Assembly (NCBI RefSeq): GCF_022513565.1 | Contig: NZ_JAKWBE010000031.1 | Coordinates: 41,670 to 105,669 of the forward strand | DNA: 64,000 nt | DNA from: Streptomyces gilvus | GTDB lineage: Bacteria > Actinomycetota > Actinomycetes > Streptomycetales > Streptomycetaceae | Reading direction: 5' to 3' | In this document: positions 25,169 to 33,761 of the stretch, one piece after another | How the letters are laid out: the number at the start of each line of letters is the position of its first letter | Position numbering within the stretch: position 1 is the stretch's first letter | Program-made: the position numbers and the translations under genes | The notes under the pieces: generated by a model | Database searches by the model: none | What the model was told of the DNA's origin: nothing | What the model saw: only the letters and a program-made list of their open reading frames with translations

Positions 25169-26119
25169 ATGAGTGAAGGAACCATGCAGCGACCAGCACA
25201 GCGAGATGAGCTCGACCAGCGAGAGAAGCGGGCGGGGCGCCTGGGCCGTGTCCTTGTCTGCGCGGCGGCGGTCCCCGTGATGCTGATCGTCGCCGGCTGT
25301 TCCTCGGACTCCGGCTCCGGTGACAGTGGGAGCAAGGGGTCGCAGAGCGGCGGGAAGACGTCCGCGTCGGCGGGCGGGAGCGCGTCGCCGACGGTGCAGG
25401 CGGCGGCGTACCGGACGATTCCCGACTCGTGCGGGACGTTGTCGCAGAAGACGCTGACCTCGCTGGTGCCGAAGGGGGTCAAGTCCGCCAAGAAGGGCGC
25501 TTCGGACGAGGCGGGCACGCGGGCGAGCTGCTCGTGGAGCAGTCTGGCCAACAACGGTGTGAAGGGCTCGCAGTTCCGCTGGTTGAACGTGTCGCTGCTG
25601 CGCTTCGACTCGGACGCGGCGCGTGGTGAGGGCAACCAGCTGGCGCACGTGTACTACGAGAAGCAGGTCAAGGACGCCCAGTCGGTGGCGGGCGCGAAGA
25701 ACGTGAAGTCGCAGGCGGTCGCCGGGACGGGCGACGAGGCGACGGCGGTGCGCTACGACCTGAAGAAGAAGGAGGGCGCCTTCAAGCAGCAGACGGTCGT
25801 GGCGCGGGTGGAGAACGTGGTGGTCACCCTCGACTACAACGGCGCGGGTCTGGCCGGTGACAAGACGCCGAACGCCGACGATCTGAGCAAGCTGGCGCAG
25901 CAGGCGGCCAAGGAGGCGGTGGCCTCGGTGGCGGCGGCCAACGGCGACGGCGGCCAGGGCGGCGGTTCCGGCGGCGGCTCGGGTGGCGGTTCGGGTTCGG
26001 GCACGGCGAAGCCGTCGCCTTCGAAGTCCGCGGCGCCGTCGGCGTCGGCGTCGAAGGCCGCGAAGTCCTCCGCGTCCCCCTCGGCCTCCCCTTCCTCCTC
26101 AGCGTCGCAGAAGAGCTGA
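25169..26119 (+). CDS. DUF3558-family lipoprotein with disordered C-terminal tail
   Basis: 316-residue exported lipoprotein. The N-terminus is long for a signal peptide: about 27 charged residues precede the hydrophobic core and the lipobox IVAGC (Cys about 44); a second ATG 15 bases in shortens it slightly. The mature domain has DSCGTLSQKTLTSLVPKG and ASCSWSSL as in the upstream DUF3558 paralogue. The last 60 residues are Gly/Ser/Ala/Lys low complexity. A strong hairpin terminator follows at 26166. Confidence 0.85.
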   Translation: MSEGTMQRPAQRDELDQREKRAGRLGRVLVCAAAVPVMLIVAGCSSDSGSGDSGSKGSQSGGKTSASAGGSASPTVQAAAYRTIPDSCGTLSQKTLTSLVPKGVKSAKKGASDEAGTRASCSWSSLANNGVKGSQFRWLNVSLLRFDSDAARGEGNQLAHVYYEKQVKDAQSVAGAKNVKSQAVAGTGDEATAVRYDLKKKEGAFKQQTVVARVENVVVTLDYNGAGLAGDKTPNADDLSKLAQQAAKEAVASVAAANGDGGQGGGSGGGSGGGSGSGTAKPSPSKSAAPSASASKAAKSSASPSASPSSSASQKS

Positions 26120-26165
26120 CCGTCACATCTGGACGGCAAATCGCAGCTCAACACCGCATTTTGAC

Positions 26166-26196
26166 GGAGCCCGGCCCCCGGTGAGGGCCGGGCTCC
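26166..26196. terminator. Hairpin terminator after DUF3558 gene
   Basis: GGAGCCCGGCCC and GGGCCGGGCTCC are perfect 12-bp arms around a 7-base loop, 46 bases after the lipoprotein stop and before the DUF2637 gene. Confidence 0.8.
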
Positions 26197-26274
26197 TCCC
26201 GTCCGGCAGTACGACTGACATACACATGTGCCACCCTGTTGCGCGCAACAACACGCAAGGGGAGGGGAGTACGG

Positions 26275-27576
26275 GTGGCCGCGCCACTGCAGCTGACTCG
26301 GATGCACCGCGTTCTCATCGGCGTGGTCGTGACCGGCGCCGTGATCATCGCCGGCATCGGCTTCGCCGGTTCGTACGCGGCGGTCCGCGAGTTGGCCATC
26401 AAGAAGGGCTTCGGGAACTTCGCGTACGTGTTCCCGATCGGCATCGACGCCGGTATCTGTGTCCTGCTCGCCCTGGACCTCCTCCTGACCTGGATCCGCA
26501 TCCCCTTCCCGTTGTTGCGGCAGACGGCGTGGCTGCTGACGGCGGCGACGATCGCCTTCAACGGCGCGGCGGCCTGGCCGGACCCGCTGGGTGTGGGCAT
26601 GCACGGTGTGATCCCGGTGCTGTTCATCGTCGCCGTGGAGGCGGCCCGGCACGCGATCGGCCGGATCGCGGACATCACGGCCGACAAGCACATGGAGGGC
26701 GTGCGGCTGACCCGTTGGCTGCTGTCCCCGGTGCCGACCTTTCTGCTGTGGCGCCGGATGAAGCTGTGGGAGCTGCGCTCCTACGAGCAGGTCATCAAGC
26801 TGGAGCAGGAACGTCTCGTCTATCAGGCGCGGCTGCATTCGCGGTTCGGCCGCGCGTGGCGCCGCAAGGCTCCGGTGGAGTCCCTGATGCCGCTGCGGCT
26901 GGCCCGTTACGGCGTCCCGCTGGCGGACACGGCTCCGTCGGGCCTGGCCGCGGCGGGCATCGAGCCGGTCCTGCTGCCCCCGGCCCCGGCTCCGACGCCC
27001 ACGCAGCAGATCGCCCCGCCGCCGGTGAACCGCGCGGTGGAGGCGCCGAAGGCTCCGGAGCCGGTGGAGCAGTACGACTACCCGCCCGAGGCGCCCGAGC
27101 CGGAGGTGAGCCCCTGGCTGCACGCCCGGCACCCGCAGCAGATCGAGTACCACGGCGACTACGACCCGACGTACGACCCGGAGCAGTACGCCCAGTGGTA
27201 CGCGGAACAGCAGCAGGCCGAGCAGTACCAGCAGGAGCAGTACCAGCAGGAGCAGTACCAGCAGGAGCAGTACCAGCAGGAGCAGCAGTACCAGGAAGAG
27301 CCGTCCCCGGAGGAGACCGGCAGCTTTCCCATCCCGGTGAGTCCCGGCCGTACCCGCGAGCTGGGTGAGGGAGGCGGGCCGCCGGAGCTGACCGAGGAGG
27401 ACTACTACCTGGTCTTCAAGAAGTCGATAGACGGCAGCTATCCCACCTCGGGCCAGTTCAGGGACGACGTGGAGGCGACCTACGGCACCGCGCTCCCGCA
27501 GCGGGAGGCCGAGCGCATGGTCAACCGCTTCACCAACCGGCACACAGCGGAACTGCAGGAAGACCACATCGCCTGA
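26275..27576 (+). CDS. DUF2637 (SpdB-like) membrane protein with Gln-rich tail
   Basis: 433 residues. The N-terminal third has four membrane segments (starting RVLIGVVVTGAVIIAGIGFAGSY, ending VIPVLFIVAVEAARH), matching DUF2637/SpdB-type proteins related to plasmid spread functions but common on chromosomes. It is followed by a basic segment, a Pro/Glu-rich linker and a Gln/Tyr-rich low-complexity block encoded by 15-bp repeats (27226-27285). A C-terminal block of about 60 residues (YYLVFKKSIDGSYPTSGQF, EAERMVNRF) resembles the DNA-associated tail of these proteins. GTG at 26275 has AGGGGAG at ideal distance; a TTG at 26239 is less likely. Confidence 0.85.
   Translation: MAAPLQLTRMHRVLIGVVVTGAVIIAGIGFAGSYAAVRELAIKKGFGNFAYVFPIGIDAGICVLLALDLLLTWIRIPFPLLRQTAWLLTAATIAFNGAAAWPDPLGVGMHGVIPVLFIVAVEAARHAIGRIADITADKHMEGVRLTRWLLSPVPTFLLWRRMKLWELRSYEQVIKLEQERLVYQARLHSRFGRAWRRKAPVESLMPLRLARYGVPLADTAPSGLAAAGIEPVLLPPAPAPTPTQQIAPPPVNRAVEAPKAPEPVEQYDYPPEAPEPEVSPWLHARHPQQIEYHGDYDPTYDPEQYAQWYAEQQQAEQYQQEQYQQEQYQQEQYQQEQQYQEEPSPEETGSFPIPVSPGRTRELGEGGGPPELTEEDYYLVFKKSIDGSYPTSGQFRDDVEATYGTALPQREAERMVNRFTNRHTAELQEDHIA
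27226..27285 (+). repeat. Four perfect 15-bp tandem repeats in DUF2637 gene
   Basis: TACCAGCAGGAGCAG occurs four times head to tail, encoding Tyr-Gln-Gln-Glu-Gln, with degenerate partial copies on both sides. The unit is in frame, so copy number can vary without breaking the gene. Confidence 0.95.
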
Positions 27577-27611
27577 CCGGCACCGGCGCAGGCAAAGGCG
27601 CAGGCACAGGA

Positions 27612-27639
27612 AAAGGGGCCCTCGGCAGAGGGCCCCTTT
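27612..27639. terminator. Bidirectional terminator between DUF2637 and lysS genes
   Basis: AAAGGGGCCCTC and GAGGGCCCCTTT form perfect 12-bp arms around GGCA, with A and T runs on the outside. It lies between two convergent genes and could serve both. Confidence 0.9.
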
Positions 27640-27676
27640 CCGTTGCCGTTACGCACTGCTCGCTGCTCGCTACTCG

Positions 27677-29410
27677 CTACTCGCCGAGCAGGCGCCGCAC
27701 CCGGTCCTGTCCCACCGCCAGCAGCAGCGTGGGCAGTCGCGGGCCCGTGTCGCGCCCGACCAGCAGGTGGTACAGCAGCGCGAAGAAGGTCCGCTGGGCC
27801 GTCTTGATCTCGGCCGGCAGTTCCTTGGGCGTGGCGTCGGCCGCGAACCCGGCCTGCACCTTGGGGACGCCGTAGACGAGGTGGGTCAGGCCGTCCAGCG
27901 ACCAGTGCGACTCCAGTCCGTCGAGCAGCAGCCGCAGCGACTGCTGGGAGGCCTCGTCGAGGGACTTCAGCAGTTCGGCGTCGGGCTCGTCCCGCACGAT
28001 GGTGCGCTGGTCGGCGGGGACCTGGGTGTTGATCCAGGACTCGGCACGGTCGTACCGCGGGCGTGCCTCGTCCAGCGAGGCGAGCGGGTTCTCGGGGTCG
28101 AGCTCGGAGAGGATCCTGAGCGCCTGGTCCTCGTGTCCGGCGGTGATGTCGGCGACCGAGGCGAGCGTGCGGTACGGCAGCGGTCGCGGCGTCGTCGGCA
28201 GCGCACCGGCAGCCGTGCCCACCGCGCGGGCGTGCGCGGCGACGTCACCCGGCAGGGACGAGCCGTCGGCGACCTTGGCGTCGAGCTTGTCCCACTCGTC
28301 GTAGAGCCGCTGGATCTCCTGGTCGAAGGCGATCTTGAAGGACTGGTTGGGCCGGCGGCGGGCGTAGAGCCAGCGCAGGATCTGCGGCTCCATGATCTTC
28401 AGGGCGTCGGCGGGCGTCGGCACACCGCCGCGCGAGGAGGACATCTTCGCCATGCCGCTGATGCCCACGAACGCGTACATGGGGCCGATGGGCTGCTTGC
28501 CGCCGAAGATGCCGACGATCTGGCCGCCGACCTGGAAGCTGGAGCCGGGGGACGAGTGGTCGACGCCGGACGGCTCGAAGACGACGCCCTCGTAGGCCCA
28601 GCGCATCGGCCAGTCGACCTTCCAGACCAGCTTGCCGCGGTTGAACTCGTTGAGCCGGACGGTCTCGGAGAAGCCGCAGGAGGTGCAGGAGTAGGTCAGC
28701 TCGGTGGTGTCGTCGTCGTAGGACGTGACGGTGGTGAGGTCCTTCTCGCAGTTGCCGCAGTAGGGCTTGTACGGGAAGTAGCCGACGGAGCCGGAGGCGG
28801 AGCCGTCGTCCTCGCCGGCCGCGCCGGAACCCTCGGCGGCCTCCAGTTCGGCCTCGTCGACCGGCTTCTGGGACTGCTTGGCCGGGGCCTTCTTGGTGCG
28901 GTACTGGTCGAGGATCGCGTCGATCTCGGCCCGGTGCGCGACCGCGTGCAGGATCTGGTCCCGGTAGACGCCGGAGGTGTACTGGGCGGTCTGGCTGATC
29001 CCGTCGAACTCCACGCCGAGCTGGGCCAGCGACTCGATCATCGCGGCCTTGAAGTGCTCGGCCCAGTTCGGGAACGGGGAGCCCTTCGGCGCGGGAACGG
29101 AGGTCAGCGGCTTGCCGATGTGCTCGGCCCAGGTCTCGTCGACCCCGGCGACACCCGCCGGCACCTTGCGGTAGCGGTCGTAGTCGTCCCAGGAGATGAG
29201 GTGGCGCACCTCGTGTCCGCGGCGCCGGATCTCGTCGGCGACGAGGTGCGGGGTCATCACCTCGCGCAGGTTGCCGAGGTGGATCGGACCGGACGGCGAC
29301 AGCCCGGAGGCGACGACGACCGGTTTGCCGGGGGCTCGACGCTCCGACTCCTCGATGACCTCATCCGCGAAACGGGAGACCCAGTCGGTGGTCTCGGTGC
29401 TCTGAGCCAC
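27677..29410 (-). CDS. lysS: Lysyl-tRNA synthetase, class I
   Basis: 577-residue class I lysyl-tRNA synthetase, charging tRNA-Lys. The HIGH-type motif is SGPIHLGNLRE and the KMSKS-type motif is AKMSSSRGG; a zinc-ribbon-like segment (CGNCEKDL and CTSCGF) sits in the insertion between them. Actinomycetes such as Streptomyces often carry this archaeal-type enzyme besides the usual class II one, which is not in this window. GTG at 29410 (VAQSTETTDW) is preferred with AAGGA upstream; GTG 29419 and ATG 29449 are possible. Divergent from argS. Confidence 0.95.
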   Translation of the reverse strand: MAQSTETTDWVSRFADEVIEESERRAPGKPVVVASGLSPSGPIHLGNLREVMTPHLVADEIRRRGHEVRHLISWDDYDRYRKVPAGVAGVDETWAEHIGKPLTSVPAPKGSPFPNWAEHFKAAMIESLAQLGVEFDGISQTAQYTSGVYRDQILHAVAHRAEIDAILDQYRTKKAPAKQSQKPVDEAELEAAEGSGAAGEDDGSASGSVGYFPYKPYCGNCEKDLTTVTSYDDDTTELTYSCTSCGFSETVRLNEFNRGKLVWKVDWPMRWAYEGVVFEPSGVDHSSPGSSFQVGGQIVGIFGGKQPIGPMYAFVGISGMAKMSSSRGGVPTPADALKIMEPQILRWLYARRRPNQSFKIAFDQEIQRLYDEWDKLDAKVADGSSLPGDVAAHARAVGTAAGALPTTPRPLPYRTLASVADITAGHEDQALRILSELDPENPLASLDEARPRYDRAESWINTQVPADQRTIVRDEPDAELLKSLDEASQQSLRLLLDGLESHWSLDGLTHLVYGVPKVQAGFAADATPKELPAEIKTAQRTFFALLYHLLVGRDTGPRLPTLLLAVGQDRVRRLLGE

Positions 29411-29546
29411 GATCGGCACGTCCTTCTTTCTGAACGGGTGACGCTCCATTGTCACAGACGCCCCCGCGCCCGGGAAAACCGCTTTACCTCCCATGGGATA
29501 CTGGTTGGGTCTATCGATCCCCACGAGGAGAACGGCACCCATTCCT

Positions 29547-31304
29547 ATGGCCCCGGTCACGTCCCTCAGCGACTCCGTCAACCAGCAGCTCACGAACGCC
29601 CTCTCGGCCACCCTGCCGGAGGCCGTCGCGGAGCCGCTGCTGCGACGCAGTGACCGGGCGGACTTCCAGGCGAACGGCATCCTCGCCCTCGCCAAGAAGG
29701 CCAAGGCCAACCCGCGTGAGCTGGCGACGCAGGTCGTCTCGCACATCGTGACCGGCGACGACCTGATCAAGGACGTCGAGGTGTCCGGCCCCGGCTTCCT
29801 GAACCTCACGATCTCCGACCGGGCGATCACCGGGAACCTCGCCGCCCGGTACGCGGACGGCGACCGCCTCGGTGTGCCCCTGAAGGAGAACGCGGGCATC
29901 ACGGTCATCGACTACGCCCAGCCGAACGTGGCGAAGGAGATGCACGTCGGTCACCTGCGCTCCGCGGTCATCGGCGACGCCCTGCGCGGCATGCTCGACT
30001 TCACCGGCGAGACGACGATCGGCCGGCACCACATCGGCGACTGGGGCACCCAGTTCGGCATGCTCATCCAGTACCTGTTCGAGCACCCCGGCGAGCTGGC
30101 CCCGGCGGACGACGTCGACGGCGAGCAGGCCATGTCGAACCTGAACCGGGTGTACAAGGCCTCGCGCGCGGTCTTCGAGGCGGACGAGGAGTTCAAGGAG
30201 CGGGCGCGGAAGCGGGTCGTCGCCCTGCAGTCCGGCGACAAGGAGACCCTCGACCTGTGGCAGCAGTTCGTGGACGAGTCGAAGGTCTACTTCTACTCGG
30301 TCTTCGAGAAGCTGGACATGCGGATCCGGGACGAGGAGATCGTCGGCGAGTCCGCGTACAACGAGGGCATGCCCGAGACCGCCCGGCTCCTGGAGGAGAT
30401 GGGTGTCGCGGTGCGCTCCGAGGGCGCGCTCGTGGTCTTCTTCGACGACATCCGGGGCAAGGACGACCAGCCGGTGCCGCTGATCGTGCAGAAGGCGGAC
30501 GGCGGCTTCGGTTACGCCGCCTCGGACCTGACGGCGATCCGCAACAGGGTCACCGACCTGCACGCGACGTCCCTGTTGTACGTGGTGGACGTACGCCAGT
30601 CCCTCCACTTCAAGATGGTCTTCGAGGCGGCGAGGCGTGCGGGCTGGCTGACCGACGCCGTGACCGCGCACAACATGGGCTACGGCACGGTGCTCGGCGC
30701 GGACGGCAAGCCGTTCAAGACGCGTGAGGGCGCGAGCGTACGGCTGGAGGACCTGCTGGACGAGGCGGTCCAGCGGGCCGCCGAGGTCGTACGCGAGAAG
30801 GCCCAGGACCTCACCGAGGACGAGATCCAGGAGCGGGCCGCGCAGGTCGGCATCGGCGCCGTGAAGTACGCCGACCTGTCGACGTCCCCCAACCGGGACT
30901 ACAAGTTCGACCTGGACCAGATGGTCTCGCTGAACGGCGACACGAGCGTGTACCTCCAGTACGCGTACGCCCGTATCCAGTCGATCCTGCGCAAGGCGGG
31001 CGACACGAAGCCGGCCGCCCACCCGGAGCTCGAACTCGCCCCGGCGGAGCGGGCGTTGGGCCTGCACCTGGACGCGTTCGGCGACACGGTCTTCGAGGCG
31101 GCCGCGGAGTACGCCCCGCACAAGCTGGCGTCCTACCTCTACCAACTGGCGTCGCTCTACACGTCGTTCTACGACAAGTGCCCGGTCCTCAAGGCCGATA
31201 CCCCGGCGCAGGTCGAGAACCGTCTGTTCCTGTGCGACATGACGGCCCGTACGCTCCACCAGGGCATGGCGCTGCTCGGGATCAGGACGCCCGAGCGTCT
31301 CTGA
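29547..31304 (+). CDS. argS: Arginyl-tRNA synthetase
   Basis: 585-residue class I synthetase charging tRNA-Arg. An N-terminal Arg-S additional domain (about 1-100) precedes the catalytic domain with the HIGH-type motif AKEMHVGHLRSAVIGD, and the C-terminal DALR anticodon-binding domain contains YAYARIQSILR. The canonical KMSKS is replaced by a looser segment (KPFKTREGASVRLEDLLDEA), as in many ArgRS. The start ATG at 29547 is supported by GAGGAGAAC upstream. Its 3' end overlaps the convergent HATPase gene by 23 bases. Divergent from lysS. Confidence 0.97.
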   Translation: MAPVTSLSDSVNQQLTNALSATLPEAVAEPLLRRSDRADFQANGILALAKKAKANPRELATQVVSHIVTGDDLIKDVEVSGPGFLNLTISDRAITGNLAARYADGDRLGVPLKENAGITVIDYAQPNVAKEMHVGHLRSAVIGDALRGMLDFTGETTIGRHHIGDWGTQFGMLIQYLFEHPGELAPADDVDGEQAMSNLNRVYKASRAVFEADEEFKERARKRVVALQSGDKETLDLWQQFVDESKVYFYSVFEKLDMRIRDEEIVGESAYNEGMPETARLLEEMGVAVRSEGALVVFFDDIRGKDDQPVPLIVQKADGGFGYAASDLTAIRNRVTDLHATSLLYVVDVRQSLHFKMVFEAARRAGWLTDAVTAHNMGYGTVLGADGKPFKTREGASVRLEDLLDEAVQRAAEVVREKAQDLTEDEIQERAAQVGIGAVKYADLSTSPNRDYKFDLDQMVSLNGDTSVYLQYAYARIQSILRKAGDTKPAAHPELELAPAERALGLHLDAFGDTVFEAAAEYAPHKLASYLYQLASLYTSFYDKCPVLKADTPAQVENRLFLCDMTARTLHQGMALLGIRTPERL

Positions 31305-31707
31305 CCTCGAACTCGCACCACACGGCCTTGCCCAACTCGCGCTCCCGGACACCCCACTTGTCGCTCAGGGCCGCGACCAGCAGCAGTCCGCGCCCGCCTT
31401 CGGCCCCGGTGTCCCCGCTCTCCACAATGCGGGGCTCGCCGGGGCCGCTGTCGTGCACCTCGACGCCCAGCACCCGTCCGTCGTAGCGCAGGAGCAGCCG
31501 TGAGTGGCGGCCGGGCGGGACGCCGTGCAGCAGGGCGTTGGTGACCAGTTCGCTCACGCAGAGCAGTACGTCGTCGGCGCGGTCGGTTCCGGCGAGGCCC
31601 CAGCCGGTCAAGGTCTCCGCCGTGAACCTCCGCGCGGCCTGCACGGATCGGCGCTCACGGCGGAAGAACCGCTCGCGCAGGGTGGGGAGTTGGATCGTGT
31701 CATTCAC
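31282..31707 (-). CDS. Anti-sigma-like HATPase (HATPase_c_2) protein
   Basis: 141-residue GHKL ATPase-fold protein of the RsbW/SpoIIAB-like type: N box ELVTNALLHG, a D/G box HDSGPGEPR and GGRGLLLVAALSDKWG. Such proteins bind or phosphorylate anti-sigma antagonists, but most Streptomyces copies next to WhiJ-type regulators have no known partner. It is divergent from the DUF5753 regulator; together with DUF397 they form the classic trio. Starts GTG at 31707. Its C-terminal 23 bases overlap argS on the other strand. Confidence 0.88.
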   Translation of the reverse strand: MNDTIQLPTLRERFFRRERRSVQAARRFTAETLTGWGLAGTDRADDVLLCVSELVTNALLHGVPPGRHSRLLLRYDGRVLGVEVHDSGPGEPRIVESGDTGAEGGRGLLLVAALSDKWGVRERELGKAVWCEFEVRDARAS

Positions 31708-31753
31708 AGGACGAGAGTTGCGCAGAGTGACTAGTGTTGATCACTCCGTAAAT

Positions 31754-31774
31754 CCGTACAGATTTTTTGTACGG
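31754..31774. promoter_or_regulatory. Inverted repeat in WhiJ-type trio promoter region
   Basis: CCGTACA and TGTACGG form perfect 7-bp arms around GATTTTT, in the AT-rich region between the divergent HATPase and DUF5753 regulator genes. Position and symmetry suit an operator for the XRE regulator; this is inference. Confidence 0.5.
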
Positions 31775-31820
31775 GCTCGCACCCGGTGACGTACGCGCCC
31801 CGAGGGGGAGGGAGTCCTGC

Positions 31821-32649
31821 ATGAGTGCCAGGAGGCCACCGCGGCCGAAGAACCTCACGTCCATGAAGATGCTGGGCAAGCAACTGGGCGCCGCGCGTCG
31901 CGCCGCGGGCCTCACCCAGAGCTCCCTCGCCGCGGCCGTCCGGGTCGACGAGGAGACCATCGCCTCGATCGAACAGGGCAGACGCGCCCTGAAGCCGGAC
32001 CTGGCCGCCGCGCTCGACGACCTCCTCCAGACCAAGGGCACGTTGTCGGCGGGCGTGGCCAACCTCCCGGACATCGACCAGTTCCCGATGTGGGCGGAGC
32101 TTTACATGGAGCATGAGAGGGAGGCGATTGCGTTGTCCTGGTACGACAACGCGGTGCTTCCCGGTCTGCTCCAGACGGATGCGTACGTGCGCGGGGTACT
32201 GCGCAATCGTGTCCCCGCCTACGACGAGACCGAGATCGAGACGCGTACGGCCGCCCGTCTCGAACGCCAGGAGATCCTGCACCGCAGGAATCCGCCGACC
32301 TTGAGCTTCATCGTGTGGGAGCCGGTGCTGCGCATGCGCATCGGCGGGGCGGAGGTGTGGCGCGAGCAGCTTCGGCACCTGGCGGGCGGTGGCTGAACTG
32401 CCCTGCGTGTCACTGCAGTTCCTGCAGCTGGACAGTCCATACAACGCGGGCCTGAACGGCCCCTTCACGCTGCTCGAAACACCGGACCACCAGCACCTCG
32501 CCTACACCGAGTCGCAACGCGGCAGCCAGTGGGTTTCCGACGCAGATGAGGTGTCCATCCTCGCGCGCAAGTATGCGATGCTGCGGACGCAGGCTCTGAC
32601 CACCCAGGATTCCATGGGCCTGCTCGACCGCCTGCTAGGAGACGAATGA
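31821..32649 (+). pseudogene. XRE/DUF5753 (WhiJ-type) regulator with a frameshift
   Basis: The gene opens with GGGGGAGGG before ATG 31821 and encodes an N-terminal helix-turn-helix (LGAARRAAGLTQSSLAAAVRV) and the first part of a DUF5753 sensor domain (SWYDNAVLPGLLQTDAYVR, RLERQEILHRRNPPTLSFIVWE). After REQLRHLAGG the frame runs into TGA at 32394-32396. The rest of DUF5753 (ELPCVSLQFLQLD, GPFTLLETPDHQHLAYTE) continues in the +1 frame to 32649, starting at an overlapping GTG at 32389. A single extra base around 32385-32390 explains it. Either a decayed gene, a sequencing error, or coupled synthesis of two halves through the 8-base overlap. Confidence 0.75.
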
Positions 32650-32888
32650 GCACCGAATCACTGGAGTGGTTCAAATCGAGCTACAGCGGCGACGAGGGCG
32701 GACAATGCGTCGAAGTCGCCTTTTCATGGCGCAAGTCCAGCCATAGCAGCAGTGAAGGCGGCCAGTGCCTCGAAGTTGCTGTCGGCCCCCACACCATCCA
32801 CATCCGCGACTCCAAGAACCCGGCGGACACCGGCCCCACCCTCCAGGTCACCCCGTCCGCCTGGGCCGCCTTCACCGCAACGAGGTGA
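32646..32888 (+). CDS. DUF397 protein with duplicated N-terminal motif
   Basis: 80 residues. DUF397 proteins are small partners of WhiJ-type regulators that modulate their DNA binding. Here the signature W-K-SS-S-GGQC-EVA occurs twice in tandem: WFKSSYSGDEGGQCVEVA and then WRKSSHSSSEGGQCLEVA, followed by a single C-terminal half (IHIRDSKNP, PSAWAAF). The normal protein is about 60-65 residues with one copy. Its ATG overlaps the regulator stop (ATGA), so translation is coupled. Its 3' end overlaps the methyltransferase gene on the other strand by 17 bases. Confidence 0.9.
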   Translation: MSTESLEWFKSSYSGDEGGQCVEVAFSWRKSSHSSSEGGQCLEVAVGPHTIHIRDSKNPADTGPTLQVTPSAWAAFTATR

Positions 32889-33687
32889 CGAGGGCCAGCG
32901 TCGCGTAGGGCACCGTCACGGTGCCGCCCCGCGCGTCGATGGCGGAGCCCACCGCGTCCAGAAGCTCGGCCAGCGCGTCGGCGGGCAGGCGCGTGAACGC
33001 GCCCTGCGTGGGCAGGACGTCCAGCCAGGCGTCGCGGGTGTAGGTGAACTCCCAGTCGTAGCGCCACCGTTCGGGCTCGGTGAAGCCGCCCGCCGCGCGG
33101 ATGCCCTCGGCGGCCCGGTCGAGGAAGACCTGGTAGCCGTCGATCATCGAGCGCTGCACGGCCGCCCGGAAGTCGAACGGCGCGTCCGGCATGAGGCGTT
33201 CGGCGACGTCGGCGACCACTTCCGCGAGGTCCGTCGGAAGGTCGGCGACGTTCCAGAAGGGGACCAGGAGGCCGCCGGGACGAAGAGCCTGCGCCGCTCG
33301 CGCCGCGCCCCCGGTGAGGTCGATCCAGTGCCAGGCCGTCGCGGCGACGACGGCGTCGAAGCGCCGCTCCCCCGGCTCCCAGTCCTCGAACTTCGCCCCC
33401 TCCGTCTCCGTGCCGAGCCGTCGGGCCAACTCGGCCATGCGGGCGTCGGGTTCGACGCCGAGGACCGTGCAGCCGGCCGCCTGGAACTGCCGGGCTGCGA
33501 TGCCGGTTCCGCAGCCGACGTCCAGGACGTCCGTGCCGGGCGCGGCGGCGACGATCCGCCGGATCAGGGGATCGGGGTAGCGAGGGCGGGCGCGGTCGTA
33601 GCGCTCGGCGTCCGTGCCGAAGGACTCGGCGATGTCGCGGTGCCGGTGGGGCTCGGGCGTGTGCCCGGAAGACGCTAGAGTGGGCAT
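32872..33687 (-). CDS. Class I SAM-dependent methyltransferase
   Basis: 271-residue methyltransferase of the UbiE/Methyltransf_11 type. SAM-binding motif I is VLDVGCGTGIAARQF, motif II acid VLGVEPDARM, and the post-motif region FDAVVAATAWHWID with its HWID box is typical of small-molecule O- or C-methyltransferases of unknown target. Start chosen at ATG 33687; the first of three palindromic operators overlaps this start codon. Divergent from a TetR regulator that very probably represses it. Confidence 0.9.
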   Translation of the reverse strand: MPTLASSGHTPEPHRHRDIAESFGTDAERYDRARPRYPDPLIRRIVAAAPGTDVLDVGCGTGIAARQFQAAGCTVLGVEPDARMAELARRLGTETEGAKFEDWEPGERRFDAVVAATAWHWIDLTGGAARAAQALRPGGLLVPFWNVADLPTDLAEVVADVAERLMPDAPFDFRAAVQRSMIDGYQVFLDRAAEGIRAAGGFTEPERWRYDWEFTYTRDAWLDVLPTQGAFTRLPADALAELLDAVGSAIDARGGTVTVPYATLALVTSLR

Positions 33688-33738
33688 GCGCCCACCATGG
33701 GTGGGCACGCGCCCACTCGTCAATGGGCGCTCGCCCAC
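33680..33738. promoter_or_regulatory. Three phased palindromic operators between methyltransferase and tetR genes
   Basis: Three 16-mers with nearly identical arms: GTGGGCATGCGCCCAC at 33680, GTGGGCACGCGCCCAC at 33701, and ATGGGCGCTCGCCCAC at 33723. Starts are 21 and 22 bases apart, about two turns of helix, so the sites face one side of DNA. The first covers the methyltransferase start codon and the last ends 23 bases before the TetR start. This fits autorepression and repression of the divergent gene. Confidence 0.8.
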
Positions 33739-33761
33739 TCACGCCGTACAGGAAGGACCGC

